Assembly: GCA_026122225.1 (NCBI GenBank)
Contig: JANEZZ010002359.1
Location: 473,938 to 537,937, forward strand
Direction: 5' to 3'
Length of the DNA stretch: 64,000 nucleotides
DNA from: Heloderma charlesbogerti
Lineage: Eukaryota; Chordata; Lepidosauria; Squamata; Helodermatidae
Position numbers and translations under genes: made by a program. This document shows, piece by piece, positions 1 to 9,184 of this stretch; the first letter of the stretch is position 1, and each line of letters starts with the position of its first letter. The notes below the pieces were generated by a model. The model was given only the letters and a program-made list of their open reading frames with translations. It did no database searches and was not told where the DNA came from.

Positions 1-333
1 CTACTGTGCACATTCCAAAGCCAAGTAACCCTCTAACTTACCAGAGAGAACAGCCTGTTAAAGAGCTGTCTGGGTGCCGATTCAGAGCTTACATACTGCA
101 GGAGGTGAATTGGGCCTCACTTTCTCTTAGCTGCATAATTACTTCCGATTGCAAACCTTAGGGGCGGAAGAGAGCCCTTGTTTGCTGCCACTGCAACACA
201 ACCAGTGTATAGGATGAGGTGGCTTACTCATTTCAGCTGCTAGTCCTACAAGTCTGTCTACTTTCCAGGATGGAAAATGTTGAATTAAGTTGGTACATTA
301 CTGGTATTCGGGAGGCACCAACTGTAGCATGCT
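1..333. other. Unassigned sequence at window start
   Basis: No recognisable gene or repeat. Frames crossing it run into the reverse-oriented BovB tail that follows and are not coding. Confidence 0.5.
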
Positions 334-628
334 TTGTTGTTGTTGTTCAGTTGTTAAGTCGTGTCCGACTCTTCGTGACCCCACGGACCATAGCACGCCA
401 GGCCGCTGTCTCCCAGAGTGTGCTCAAGTTCATATTCATTGCATCAGTGATGCTATCTAGCCATCTCATCCTCTGCCGTCCCCTTCTCCTGTTGCCTTCA
501 ATCTTTCCCATCATCAGGGTCTTTTCCAAGGAGTTTTCTCTTCACATTAGGTGGCCAAAATATTTGAGCATCAGCTTCAATATCTGTCCTTCCAATGAGC
601 AATCAGGGTTGATTTCCTTTAGGATGGA
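334..628 (-). mobile_element. BovB LINE, 3'-end fragment
   Basis: The minus strand carries the last part of the BovB ORF and its short 3' tail. The GTTGTTGTT run at 334-345 is the complement of the (CAA)n tail, and GTCGTGTCCGACTC follows it directly. It aligns without large gaps to the 3' ends of the copies at 21852 and 41827, apart from a short deletion near 402-415 that shifts the frame. Homology stops abruptly at about 628, as expected of a 5'-truncated LINE insertion. The frame read at 347-529 is the tail of the reverse-transcriptase ORF, not a gene. Confidence 0.93.
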
Positions 629-684
629 AAGGCCTAGTTCTTTATCCAGGCCTTCCCTAAGTGCGTGTGCTGCCCAGTCTCTTT

Positions 685-848
685 GTTTGTAATTATGTGT
701 TGCAGTGGTTTTAATTGGTTTTAATGTTTTTATTATTTTTTATGTTAATGTTTTAGTGATTATTATGTATTTTGATTGTATTTTAATGCATATGATAATG
801 TATTTAATGTTTTTTAATTTTAATTTTAAATAAATAAATAAATAAATA
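685..848. repeat. A/T-rich LINE-like 3' tail with (AATA)n
   Basis: A run of TTTTAATGTTTT-like segments ends in (AAATA)n at about 828-848. Composition and ending resemble the 3' tails of L2-type LINEs such as the one ending near 48262. There is no coding part, so the class is inferred. Confidence 0.4.
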
Positions 849-925
849 ATGGTGCTTGTACAAGTGCCTGGTTTCTGGATTGCTCATAGGACCACTCTCT
901 CCCAATCTGGCTTTGTTGTAGTCAC

Positions 926-1480
926 TGTAAGGAGCGCTCTAGCTGCCTCTTGCAGTCCCCTCCAATAGCCAACTCAGGACACAGACGATGAGGATTCTTT
1001 CCAAGGCTTTATTCCTTTATTACTTTATGACTCTTTCAAATACTAATCACTAGCGACTAAGCAAGGAGCAGCACTGGGGAAAGATAGCAGAGTAGCCTAA
1101 GCTCCAGGTAAGGCAGTTGGTCTCCGTTTGAAGGGGAACCACGGGAAGACTCTGAACTTATGGGCTATCGAGAGATCCTCCCTCTTTCCCTTGGGTCCTC
1201 AGGACGCGACCGTTGTTTGAGCACCAAATGAGCAGTATGCCTCCTTTCTGTGCCCTCCATCTGTCGTCGCTCCCTGTGTCTGCGCCGAGCGTCCAGCAAG
1301 CCCCCCTCCAGCGCTCTCTCACTGCCAGGGTCACTATCTATCCCAGGAAAACTGGCAGGAGGAATCTCTGCCAGCTGCTGTCCTTGTGAGAGATGAGTGA
1401 GCTCCTCTCCCATGGATTGCTGTTCCCCCTCAAAATCAGAACTGCTCTGGGGCTCTATGGGCTCAGTTTCCACCCTGACA
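926..1480 (-). mobile_element. Solo LTR (copy A) with perfect 5-bp target-site duplication
   Basis: A 555-bp unit with ends TGTAAGG...CCCTGACA, flanked by identical GTCAC at 921-925 and 1481-1485. TG/CA-type ends and a 5-bp duplication are the signature of an LTR; with no internal region attached it is a solo LTR. Sense is the minus strand, where tandem AATAAA-type polyadenylation signals lie at about 1003-1020. It is related to the copies at 29879-31302 and 48405-48942. Superfamily (Ty3/Gypsy versus ERV) cannot be settled without the internal part. Confidence 0.85.
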
Positions 1481-1485
1481 GTCAC
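1165..1485 (-). CDS. Open frame conserved inside the LTR family (copy A)
   Basis: About 106 codons on the LTR sense strand, open from the 5' edge of the LTR to a stop at 1165. The product has an acidic, Ser/Pro/Gln-rich N-terminal half (starting around TEPIEPQSSSD) and an Arg-rich C-terminal half ending near DPRERGRIS. The same frame is open in the copies at 30101-30409 and 48627-48935. No convincing ATG lies in the LTR in the other copies, so it may be the end of an upstream pol or gag ORF that runs into the 3' LTR. No domain recognised; function unknown; not a host gene. Confidence 0.35.
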   Translation of the reverse strand: MTVRVETEPIEPQSSSDFEGEQQSMGEELTHLSQGQQLAEIPPASFPGIDSDPGSERALEGGLLDARRRHRERRQMEGTERRHTAHLVLKQRSRPEDPRERGRISR

Positions 1486-1577
1486 TTCCCAAGTTGTGTC
1501 TCAGAGGAATGTTCCTTCTATAGTTAACCTCTTATTATTTAAATGAGAATATATGATTATGAAAATTATGAAAATAG

Positions 1578-1602
1578 TCTTTCTTTCTTTCTTTCTTTCT
1601 TT
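1578..1602. repeat. (TTTC)n microsatellite
   Basis: About six tandem CTTT units. Confidence 0.95.
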
Positions 1603-3390
1603 GCAGATAGTATCTAGTTGTTTCTAACAATACTGCATGTGTACCACCCACATGTACTGCAAAACCTGGGTGAGGTTCTTCCTAGATTATTGTTCCCATA
1701 AGTGCATTGTATCCACTTCAAAATGGTATTTCCTTCTATCCTAAACTATTCCAAATGGAGACCCTTTGAGTCAGATGCATGAAAGAAACATCTTTTTCCA
1801 TGCTCACATTGCAAATGCATTGCTCCACGGTTTGTCTTTCACCATTTCCTTTTAAAAAGTCGTGTGAAATGTGTACTTAAGCACAAAGGTGTTGCACATT
1901 TAAATTTGGGTAGATAACCATGATAACCAGTCTCTTTTATATGGCAAACCTCAAAACGGGGCAACCAGATGCAGAGATGGACAGAACTACTGTAACTTTA
2001 ATAGTTGTATAGAAGATTGGGGGTGCTTCCTGACAAGGAGCCATCAACCTGCCTCATTCACAGACATCCACTCATAACCCTCCCAGGTTTTCCCACTGCT
2101 TCTTCTGTCTTTTCTCTTACCACAAAAAATCAATTAAGGAGGAAAAGACAAAATTGCTGCACAATGCCTTCTGACTGGTACTGCTAGGAGCTGTCCATCT
2201 GGAGGCACCCAGAATTTCAGCAGGTGCAACCTTTTTCATCCCTGTGTAACAAACTGTACTAGCAAAAGTTTCCCTCTGCTGCATAATTATTAAAAGATCC
2301 AGGAGCCTTTTGCATTTGGTCACCGTAGTAGCAACCCATGTCGTTGTTTTGTATTTAGCTTAGATCACTTTCCGTATAGTGCAATCTTTAAAATGAAAAC
2401 TCTCTCTAAATAAAATCCGATGAACTGTCAGCATGTATTGTGAACCTGCCTCCCAAAAAACCCTATCAATATACATGCAGGACACTGGGTTACTTTGTGA
2501 TTGATGAGATTCTCAACGACAGCAGCATCTTCATAACAAAAGACACAGCAAAGGGAATAAAGCATGATCTAAAATGTAACTCCTGACAACATCACTATAA
2601 CTAAAAAACTCAATATTTATCATCTTGCCTTCCAGGACTACTGCCTTGATGTGTTAGTGAAGCCAGCCATGTTTTGCAGACTCCACAATTGTGAATTCAA
2701 AAGATGTACATGCTGAGATGCTGCAATTGCATAGGATAAGATTATCAAGATAAGAGTAGACATGCTGGACTGTTAGGGATGCTTTAGACAGAAGCAAAAT
2801 CTGGAATTTAATGATCAGGAATTAGCTAGATAGTTCACTACTATACACAAATGTATGACCTATGAATGCCCTTTCAGTGTATTTTCTCTTAGCTACAAAA
2901 GTCTATAGAAGATTACTAACAACACACCCTTATGATTTGGTATTCCATTTTCATGGATCAAAAACTACCTTGGAGACACTTGTGTATACATTTTTCTAGC
3001 ATCCCATATTCTTCTCAAGTACACCAGTTTGTAATTGTTTACTGAAAACCAAGATGAGGAGAGAGCTTATTATTCAGCCTCAACCACTAGTATTAAGTCA
3101 GACAATCTGCAGCATTTGTTCAGAAGGGAAGAAACAAGTCTGAGCAAATATAAAAGCACTGAACTTTATTGGAATCTAGTGATATCTATATCATCGACCT
3201 ATATACACACATACACACACACACACATTACACACACTCATACACATAAGGCATCAGGTACCTGGGAACACATTGTTATGCCTTGACACAGTTCAGATAG
3301 TTAAAGCAAGATGAGGCAGGGGTCAGGCTGCCCAGCACTGAGTTACCTCTGGGATAACACTGAACAGCTTCCAACAATTAGAATCTAACA
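1603..3390. other. Unassigned non-coding sequence
   Basis: No recognisable gene or high-copy repeat. It contains a (CA)n-type microsatellite at about 3207-3250. Short open frames here lack codon structure or similarity that I recognise. Confidence 0.5.
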
Positions 3391-3880
3391 CAGGGGTAAG
3401 CAACCTTTTTGGGCCCATGGGCACATCTGGCAATTTGAGAAACTTTCATGAACACCACCACAAAATGGCTGCCATGGGAGGCAAGGCTAGACACAAAGGG
3501 GCAAGTAACCTTTCCAAACAATTCTGAACAAGGCAGAGGTAGGGTCTCAACCACAACACACTAAACAACTCCTTTAAACCCACAGTTTTCAGTGTATTTT
3601 CTTTTCCCCCCTTCTTTTTCTTCCTGGCTGGGTGCACTGCAGAGGAAAACGTCAGTCTGAATGTCTCTGAGCCCCATCATATAGCCCAGAGGCATTAACA
3701 GAAATGAAGATGGCAGCAGCTGGAGGCCCTCACTTTGCTTAGAAGTGATCTCAGCTGCTGGTAAGAAAACATGTTAATTAAAAAAAACACACAGTGGGAG
3801 GGACAGGGCACCTTGGCAGGCACCAAGAAACACGTCTGGGGGCACATTGGTGAACACAGGTACCATGTTGCCTATCCGTG
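3391..3880. mobile_element. hAT-type MITE, copy 1 (GGGCACAT family)
   Basis: Inverted termini CAGGGGTAAGCAACCTTTTT and a right end that reads, in complement, CACGGATAGGCAACATGG. The flanks ATCTAACA (3383-3390) and ATCTAACG (3881-3888) are an 8-bp duplication with one mismatch, the hAT hallmark. The interior has no transposase. The same family occurs at 32281-32603 and, older, at 37372-38115. Confidence 0.82.
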
Positions 3881-4047
3881 ATCTAACGTGTGGGAGAAAA
3901 TAGCTATTAGTAGGCAGGTAAGGAGAATTATATTCCATGTGTAAGACCCAGACTCAGACACAGCAGGATTCCCAAACATTAAATGGTGTATTAGACTGTT
4001 CCACACATACCATTTTTTCTACCCAGATGTAGGAAAAAATGTGCACT

Positions 4048-4089
4048 TGTTGTTGTTGTTCAGTTGTTAAGTCGTGTCCGACTCTTCGC
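4048..4089 (-). mobile_element. BovB 3'-tail fragment
   Basis: About 42 bp identical in layout to the last bases of BovB in reverse: the complement of the (CAA)n tail followed by GTCGTGTCCGACTC. It is probably an extremely 5'-truncated insertion, but the Sauria SINE shares part of this terminus. Confidence 0.75.
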
Positions 4090-5487
4090 ACAGTCATGTG
4101 TAAATACTGGTATCTATTTTGCCACAGTTACACATGGTTGGAAACTGTAACACGCAAAGGCTAACAAACATGTGTAATGAATGATGACTATGTACATGTT
4201 TTTCCATGCTTCCCCGCTATGTTTCTGTAAGAAAAATATAATGAGTGAAATGGCCCATAGACACTACTAGAAAGGGAACAAGAAGAACTATTATTGCAAA
4301 TAGGGCAGTTTTTTTCTCTCTCTCTCTCTCAGGAAATGAAGTAGCTCTTACTAATCTGAGAAACACTTAAGCATTTAGGAATGAGCCAGGACAATTGTTT
4401 CCCCCCCCCCCGTCTTGTTTGTTGCCTGGCACAGTAATTCAGGAGAACTGGTTTAGGAAGCAGATTATGTATAGCCCTAGAAAGCCACTTCCTAAGGCTA
4501 ACACAAAACCAAAATTTCTACTCCTGTGTGTTGCTCCTGGTACATCTTCATGGCACCTGAGTCCTTCCTTGGGACTCATCTCATAATACTCTTTTCTCTT
4601 TTCAAAAGAGTTGAAAATGTTAAGTGGTAATTCGAATCACTTTAATGAATCTGTGAGCACTTGTAGCTAATTAATCTGGAATAATAGTCATAAATTGACA
4701 TAAAAGCATGAGAAAGCTCGAAAAAGTGTGCACCCAAGGATATTGGTGAAAGCCACCATTTTACCATTCTTCAGTGGCCTTGTCTCTGTTGTTGAAACAA
4801 TGGCAAAACATACTAAAGCTAGGGTGTGTTTTTTTAATCTTCTCTGTGAACCAAAGTTTCAACTGAATCCAAATTCAGACCTCGTACAAAAGCAAACAAT
4901 GTTACGATGACTGCCCTTCTCTTTTGTTACAGCTAGTGAGCATGACTATCCCACTTATGAAAAGTCATGTTTCCTCCAACACTGTAAACATTTCACAATA
5001 TACTATGTGAGGCCTAGCACATAACAAATGTTTATGGCTATAAGACAATTAGAGCAGGTATAAAAAACAATTTTGCACAGCCTAACGTTTCCCATATTGC
5101 TTCACATTCCACATAAAATTTGCCCTTTGCAGCTGCAGGAAGAAACAGAAATTGCAGACAAGGGTAGAGGGCTAGGAATGAAAATGATGGGGAAAGCTGT
5201 AGAGAATGCAGAAAATTTTATAATCTCTGTTGGAAAATGTCTAGTTTTTATTGATCCAAGACAACGGTTATTATGATCAGGCTGGTCTACTTGAAGTGTT
5301 TATTGATTAGGAGTCTTGAAAATGTTTAAATTTTGGTGATTAGGAACACTTTAATTTAGTCATGCTTTTAAGGTTCTCCTCTATCATGAGAACAATAACT
5401 GTATTCCTTCTACTTTTATTATTATAAAAACCTCCAGGAAGTAGCTACGGTTGGTGACTTCTCAGCTCCATGTAGTGTTGGAGGAAA
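4090..5487. other. Unassigned non-coding sequence
   Basis: Contains a (TC)n run at about 4314-4330 and a poly-C run at about 4400-4411. No supported gene; short frames such as 4728-4910 and 5073-5276 show no recognisable protein. Confidence 0.5.
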
Positions 5488-6225
5488 CTGATTATTTAGA
5501 TCCAGTCCAGTCTAAATTCAGATACAGCTTCAGGACTGGAACAGCCTTGGTTGCCCTCACAGTTTACTTGCACTAGGAGTTGGATGGCAGAAATACAGAC
5601 CTCGTACTTCTGATTAACCCCAGTGTCATTTGATACTGTTGCCACGGTATCCTTCAAGCCTGATATTTAGCCTACAGTGTTTCAGGGGCTCCTATCCTTC
5701 CTGGATAGCCAGTATCAGAAGGTATTGCTGAATGATGACTGTTCCACCCAATGGCCTCTGGTTTGTGGGGTGCCACAGGATTCCATCCTATCACCTATGC
5801 TTTTCAACATCTATATGAATCTGCTGGGAGAAGTCATTCAGAGGTTTAGACTGCAGTGCCACCAATAAGCGGATGACACACAACTTTGCCTCTCTTTTCC
5901 ACCTTAGAGTACCAGGGAGGTGGTTCTGGTGAACCTCCTGAATTAGTGACTGGATACAGTATTGGAAGAGATGAGAGAGAACAAGCTGAAACTTAGCTGA
6001 AGCAAAATGGGTTGAGAAGTCCACTAATCTGGATAGCGGTGCAGAACTGATCGTGGACAGGGTTACATTACCCCTGAAGGATCATGTGTGCAGTGTGGGA
6101 ATACTTCTGGACCTGTTGCTATTGAAGCCCAGGTGGTGGCAGTGGCCAGGAGGGTTGTTTTTTAAAAAAAATCTGCTTAAGTTCAACAATTGCACTCCTA
6201 TACAGGACAGCCAGAACTAGTCTCA
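5488..6225 (+). pseudogene. L2-type LINE reverse transcriptase, 5' part (interrupted)
   Basis: The plus strand encodes a recognisable L2-clade reverse transcriptase with many lesions. Around 5760-5880 the conserved sequence before the active site (PLVCGVPQ, then ILSPMLFNIYM) leads to the catalytic box, where ADDTQL is preceded by a TAA stop in place of the tyrosine of YADD. Farther on, a degraded EMRENKLKL-like segment follows. The element is split by a 1056-bp insertion at 6226-7281 and resumes at 7282. In L2 LINEs this domain copies the element RNA at the target site; this copy is dead. Confidence 0.8.
6222..6225. repeat. Target-site duplication CTCA, left copy
   Basis: CTCA here and again at 7282-7285 directly flank the inverted-repeat element. 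Removing the insert and one CTCA restores an L2 reading frame that runs through the junction, so this is a clean pre-integration site. Confidence 0.75.
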
Positions 6226-6582
6226 GGCTGGATCTACACTTACCGCCTTTTTTCGCTTCCAATGAGGTTTCACCGCCTGCCTTTCACACTACGCAGTACC
6301 CGCCTCGAATTGGAACCGGAATTTCCAACTTCCATGCTCCCGCTTTCAATACCCTGATATCCCAGTATTTCCCCTTAACGTGCTCTGATTTTCCGCCTTA
6401 GCTACCATATCTGGTCGTAGTCCCCTCCCCCGCCTGTCCATATACAGCAGTGTTTGTATTTCCCTCCTGTCCAATCACAGCTCTTGACGGCCTCATGTCT
6501 TCTTCCAGTTACTGATCACATAGCTTCCTCAGCAGCCCCCATTTCCTCAGCAACAAGCAAAGGGCTGGATGTGCACGCGCTT

Positions 6583-6647
6583 GTCTGATCTCGGAAGCTA
6601 AGCAGGGTCGTCCCGGTCAGTGCTTGGATGGAAGACCGGCTGGCAAT
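6583..6647 (+). pseudogene. 5S rRNA-derived segment, left arm
   Basis: Corresponds to roughly the second half of vertebrate 5S rRNA, from the GTCTGATCTCGGAAGCTAAG region (box A and start of the internal control region) to GGATGG-AGACC (box C). The left copy has more changes than the right. The 5' third of 5S is absent, so it is not a functional rRNA gene; it is a promoter-bearing relic within the palindrome. Confidence 0.85.
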
Positions 6648-6653
6648 CAGGCT

Positions 6654-6675
6654 TCCTGCATTGAGCAGGGGGTTG
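6654..6675 (+). repeat. Segment identical to part of the CR1 3' end
   Basis: These 22 bases directly after the 5S-like part are identical to 18936-18957, which lies about 50 bp before the end of the CR1 at 17814-19010. The mirror arm carries the same segment with one change near 7015-7036. This suggests a chimera of 5S rRNA and a CR1-like tail, as in LINE-tailed SINEs. Confidence 0.75.
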
Positions 6676-7042
6676 CTGTATCCGTTCAGATGAGATTAAG
6701 TTTTACCCCCTCCTATCCCCCACTCTGGATGTGTTTTTTTTTAATTAAGGCGTGTTTTTTTTAATTAAGGCGTTATCCTTGCAGAATTGGGGCTTCTCCA
6801 TGATGTTTTTTTTTTCCTAATTGAGGCATGATCTTTGAAGCTTCGAAGTTGTGAAGCTTCACAACTTCAAAGCTTCAAAGATCATGCCTCAATTAGAAAA
6901 AAAAACATCACGGAGAAGCCCTGATTCTGTGAGGATAACACCTTAATTTAAAAAAAAACATCCAGAGCGAGGGATAGGAGGAGGTAAAACTTAGTCTCAT
7001 TTGAAAGGATACAACAACCCCCTGCTCAGTGCAGGAAGCCTG

Positions 7043-7108
7043 ATTCCCAGGCGGTCGCCCATCCAACTACTGACCAGGGCCGACCCCACTTAGCATCCGA
7101 GATCAGAC
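7043..7108 (-). pseudogene. 5S rRNA-derived segment, right arm
   Basis: Read on the minus strand it matches vertebrate 5S rRNA from GTCTGATCTCGG to ACCGCCTGGGAAT with about eight differences over 66 bases by eye. Boxes A and C of the internal RNA polymerase III promoter are largely preserved. The 5' third of 5S is missing, which excludes a genuine 5S gene. Confidence 0.87.
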
Positions 7109-7281
7109 AAGTGCGCGCAGGAAAACAGCACAGCGCTCGAGTGTGAACCAACCTTGAGCATTCGATGAAGCACTGCAACAGGGAAAATGGGTGAGTGTGA
7201 ATAATCATGTTTTAATGCAAGAGCATTTAACCCGACGGCACACTGAATACATTGTGATGGCGGGTGCAATGTAGATTGGCC

Positions 7282-7620
7282 CTCAGTTAACCATGTGCTA
7301 GTCAACTCCAAAGTGGATTACTGTAATGCATTTTATGTGGGATGCCTCTGAAAATAATTCAGAAGCTTCAACTAGTGCAAATATGGCTGCCCAGATGCTG
7401 GTGGGGGCCAGGAAATCTGAACATATTACTCCAGTTTTGCTGCAACTTCACTGGCTATTTATACATTTTCAAGCCCAATTCAAAGCCCTGAATAGTTGGG
7501 AACCAAGTTATATAAAAGGCTGCTTTTACCCATATGACACTGCCCTCATGCTGAGATCTGCTTTGGAGACCCTGCTTGTGTGCACACCTGTAAGATTAGT
7601 TAGGCTATTGAGCAGATAGG
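7282..7620 (+). pseudogene. L2-type LINE, 3' part of the interrupted ORF
   Basis: Continues the L2 frame after the insertion. The codons across the repaired junction read LVSVNHVLVNSKVDYCN, matching the conserved L2 'SRLDYCN' block. EHITPVLLQLHWL and FQAQFKALN follow, near the C-terminus of the ORF. The frame degrades after about 7560. The two halves (5488-6225 and 7282-7620) are one insertion event, older than the inverted-repeat element. Confidence 0.82.
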
Positions 7621-7689
7621 ATAGTGTGGTGCAGGGGCACTGCTACGTTCTTAAAAGATCTGGGGCACAGGCCCATAACACCAATTTGT

Positions 7690-7772
7690 GCATCTCTCTC
7701 TCTCTCTCTCTCTCTCTCCAAGTCTAAGCACACCTCTTTTATACGTACGTACATACATACATACATACATAT
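7690..7772. repeat. (TC)n and (ATAC)n microsatellites
   Basis: TC dinucleotides at about 7690-7718 and ATAC/TACG tetranucleotides at about 7742-7772. The BovB 3' flank at 10347-10362 also carries ATAC units. Confidence 0.93.
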
Positions 7773-8153
7773 ATGGGGAGTGCAGGTGGTATGCTTGCGT
7801 GTGTGTATAGATTACATGCCCCTTCATGGATCACTGCCTTGTTCTGGCGAAGGGGCTTGCGTAACTCAGTGAAGCCATAAGCTATGCCGTGCAGGGCCAC
7901 CCAAGACGGACAGGTCATGGCAGAGAGTTCTGACAAAATGTGGTCCACTGGAGAAGGAAATGGCAACCCACTCCTGTATTCTTGCCAAGAAAACCCCATG
8001 GAACGTATCACAAAGCTAAAAGAGATGACGCCGGAAGATGAGCCCCTCAGGTCGGAAGGTGTCCAATATACTACTGGGGAAGAGCAGAGGGAATTTCCAA
8101 GTAGCGCCTGAAAGAGTGAAGCGGCTGGGCCAAAGCCGAAAGGACACTCAGCT

Positions 8154-8384
8154 GTGGATGTGTCTGGTGGTGAAAAGAAAGTCCGATGCTGCAAAGAACA
8201 ATATTGTTTAGGAACCTGGAATGTCAGATCAATGAATCAAGGTAAGCTGGAGGTGGTCAAACATGAGATGGCAAGATTGAACATCGACATCTTGGGAATC
8301 AGCGAACTAAAATGGACAAGCATGGGCGAATTTAATTCAGGTGACCATCATATCTACTACTGTTGGCAAGAATCCCTTAGATGA
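8154..8384 (+). pseudogene. BovB endonuclease domain, N-terminal remnant
   Basis: Encodes the start of the apurinic-type endonuclease: LGTWNVRSMNQGKLE, then LNIDILGISELKW, the conserved opening of this domain with the metal-binding Asn and Glu. The rest, including the catalytic His/Asp segments, is removed by the internal deletion just downstream, so this copy cannot nick DNA. Confidence 0.85.
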
Positions 8385-8736
8385 AATGGAGGCAGCAACT
8401 CAATCCATGACAAAGAAAAAGAAATGCAAGAAAGCAAAGTGGCTGTCTGATGAGGCTTTACAAGTAGCTGAGGAAAGAAGGGAAGTGAAAAGCAAGGGAG
8501 AAAGGGGAAGATATATCCAACTGAATGCAGAGTTCCAGAGAATAGCAAGGAGAGACAAGAAGGCCTTCTTAAATGAACAATGCAAAGAAATCGAGGAAAA
8601 CAATAGAATGGGAAAGACTAGAGATCTTTTCAAGAAAATCAGAGATCTCAAGGGAACGTTTTGTGCAAAGACGGGCTTGATAAAGGACAAAGAAGGCAGG
8701 GACCTAACAGAAGCAGATGAGATTAAGAAGAGGTAG
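8341..8736 (+). pseudogene. BovB linker region upstream of reverse transcriptase
   Basis: Lys/Arg/Glu-rich segment containing KKKKCKKAKWLSDEALQVA and ARRDKKAFLNEQCKEIEENN. It is the basic, probably coiled-coil linker between endonuclease and reverse transcriptase in BovB. It ends at a stop at 8736 where other copies read on (RW instead of R-stop), an added lesion. Confidence 0.8.
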
Positions 8737-9184
8737 AAAGAATACACAGAAGAACTATACAGGAAAGATCTGAATGTCCCTGATAGCCATGATAGTGCGG
8801 TCACTGAACTTGAGCCGGACATCCTCGAGAGTGAAGTCAAGTGAGCCTTAGGAAGCATTACTAACAACAAAGCTAGCAGAGATAACAGTATTCCAGCTGA
8901 GCTATTTAAGATCCTAAAAGATGATGCTGTTAAAGTGCAGCACTCAATATGCCAATAAATTTGGCACTCAACAATGGCCACAAGACTGGAAAAGGTCAGT
9001 TTTCATTCCAATTCCAAAGAAGGGCAATGCCAAAGAGTGTTCAAACTACCATACAATTGCGCTCATTTCACATGCCAGCAAGGTGATGCTCAAAATCCTA
9101 CAAGCTAGGCTTCAGCAGTATGTGAACCAAGAACTATCAGAAGTACAAGCTGGGTTTTGAAGAGGCAGAGGAACTAGAGATCAA

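Larger units (their letters stand above)
6571..7120. repeat. Large palindrome with two head-to-head 5S-derived arms
   Basis: The arms (6571-6856 and 6857-7120) are reverse complements with scattered mismatches and small indels. The symmetry centre lies between 6856 and 6857 inside GTGAAGCTTCAC. Each arm reads, from the outside inward, a 5S rRNA-like segment, a segment shared with CR1 3' ends, a pyrimidine-rich stretch, an AATTAAGG/poly-T stretch and a Hind III-like AAGCTT core. The DNA or its transcript could fold into a hairpin of about 270 bp. Confidence 0.88.
6226..7281. mobile_element. Inverted-terminal-repeat element carrying a 5S-rRNA-derived palindrome
   Basis: The left end starts GGCTGGATCTACAC (6226-6247) and the right end, in complement, starts GGCCAATCTACATTG (7281-7259). 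Both termini continue to a CCGCC motif, giving about 22-bp imperfect terminal inverted repeats. The insertion sits in an L2 LINE with 4-bp CTCA flanks. It carries no transposase, so it is non-autonomous. The centre (6571-7120) is a large imperfect palindrome; the subterminal arms are unequal (about 320 bp left, 140 bp right). A 4-bp duplication does not identify one superfamily, and a 3-bp reading (TCA) is also possible. Confidence 0.7.

Noticed and set aside
219..692. Plus-strand protein of 157 codons
   Set aside because: It is the antisense reading of a BovB 3' end.
6583..7108. A functional 5S rRNA gene
   Set aside because: Both copies lack the 5' third of 5S, have substitutions, and lie in a palindromic mobile element.
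7690..7772. CRISPR-like array
   Set aside because: Simple di- and tetranucleotide microsatellites without spacers; eukaryotic context.
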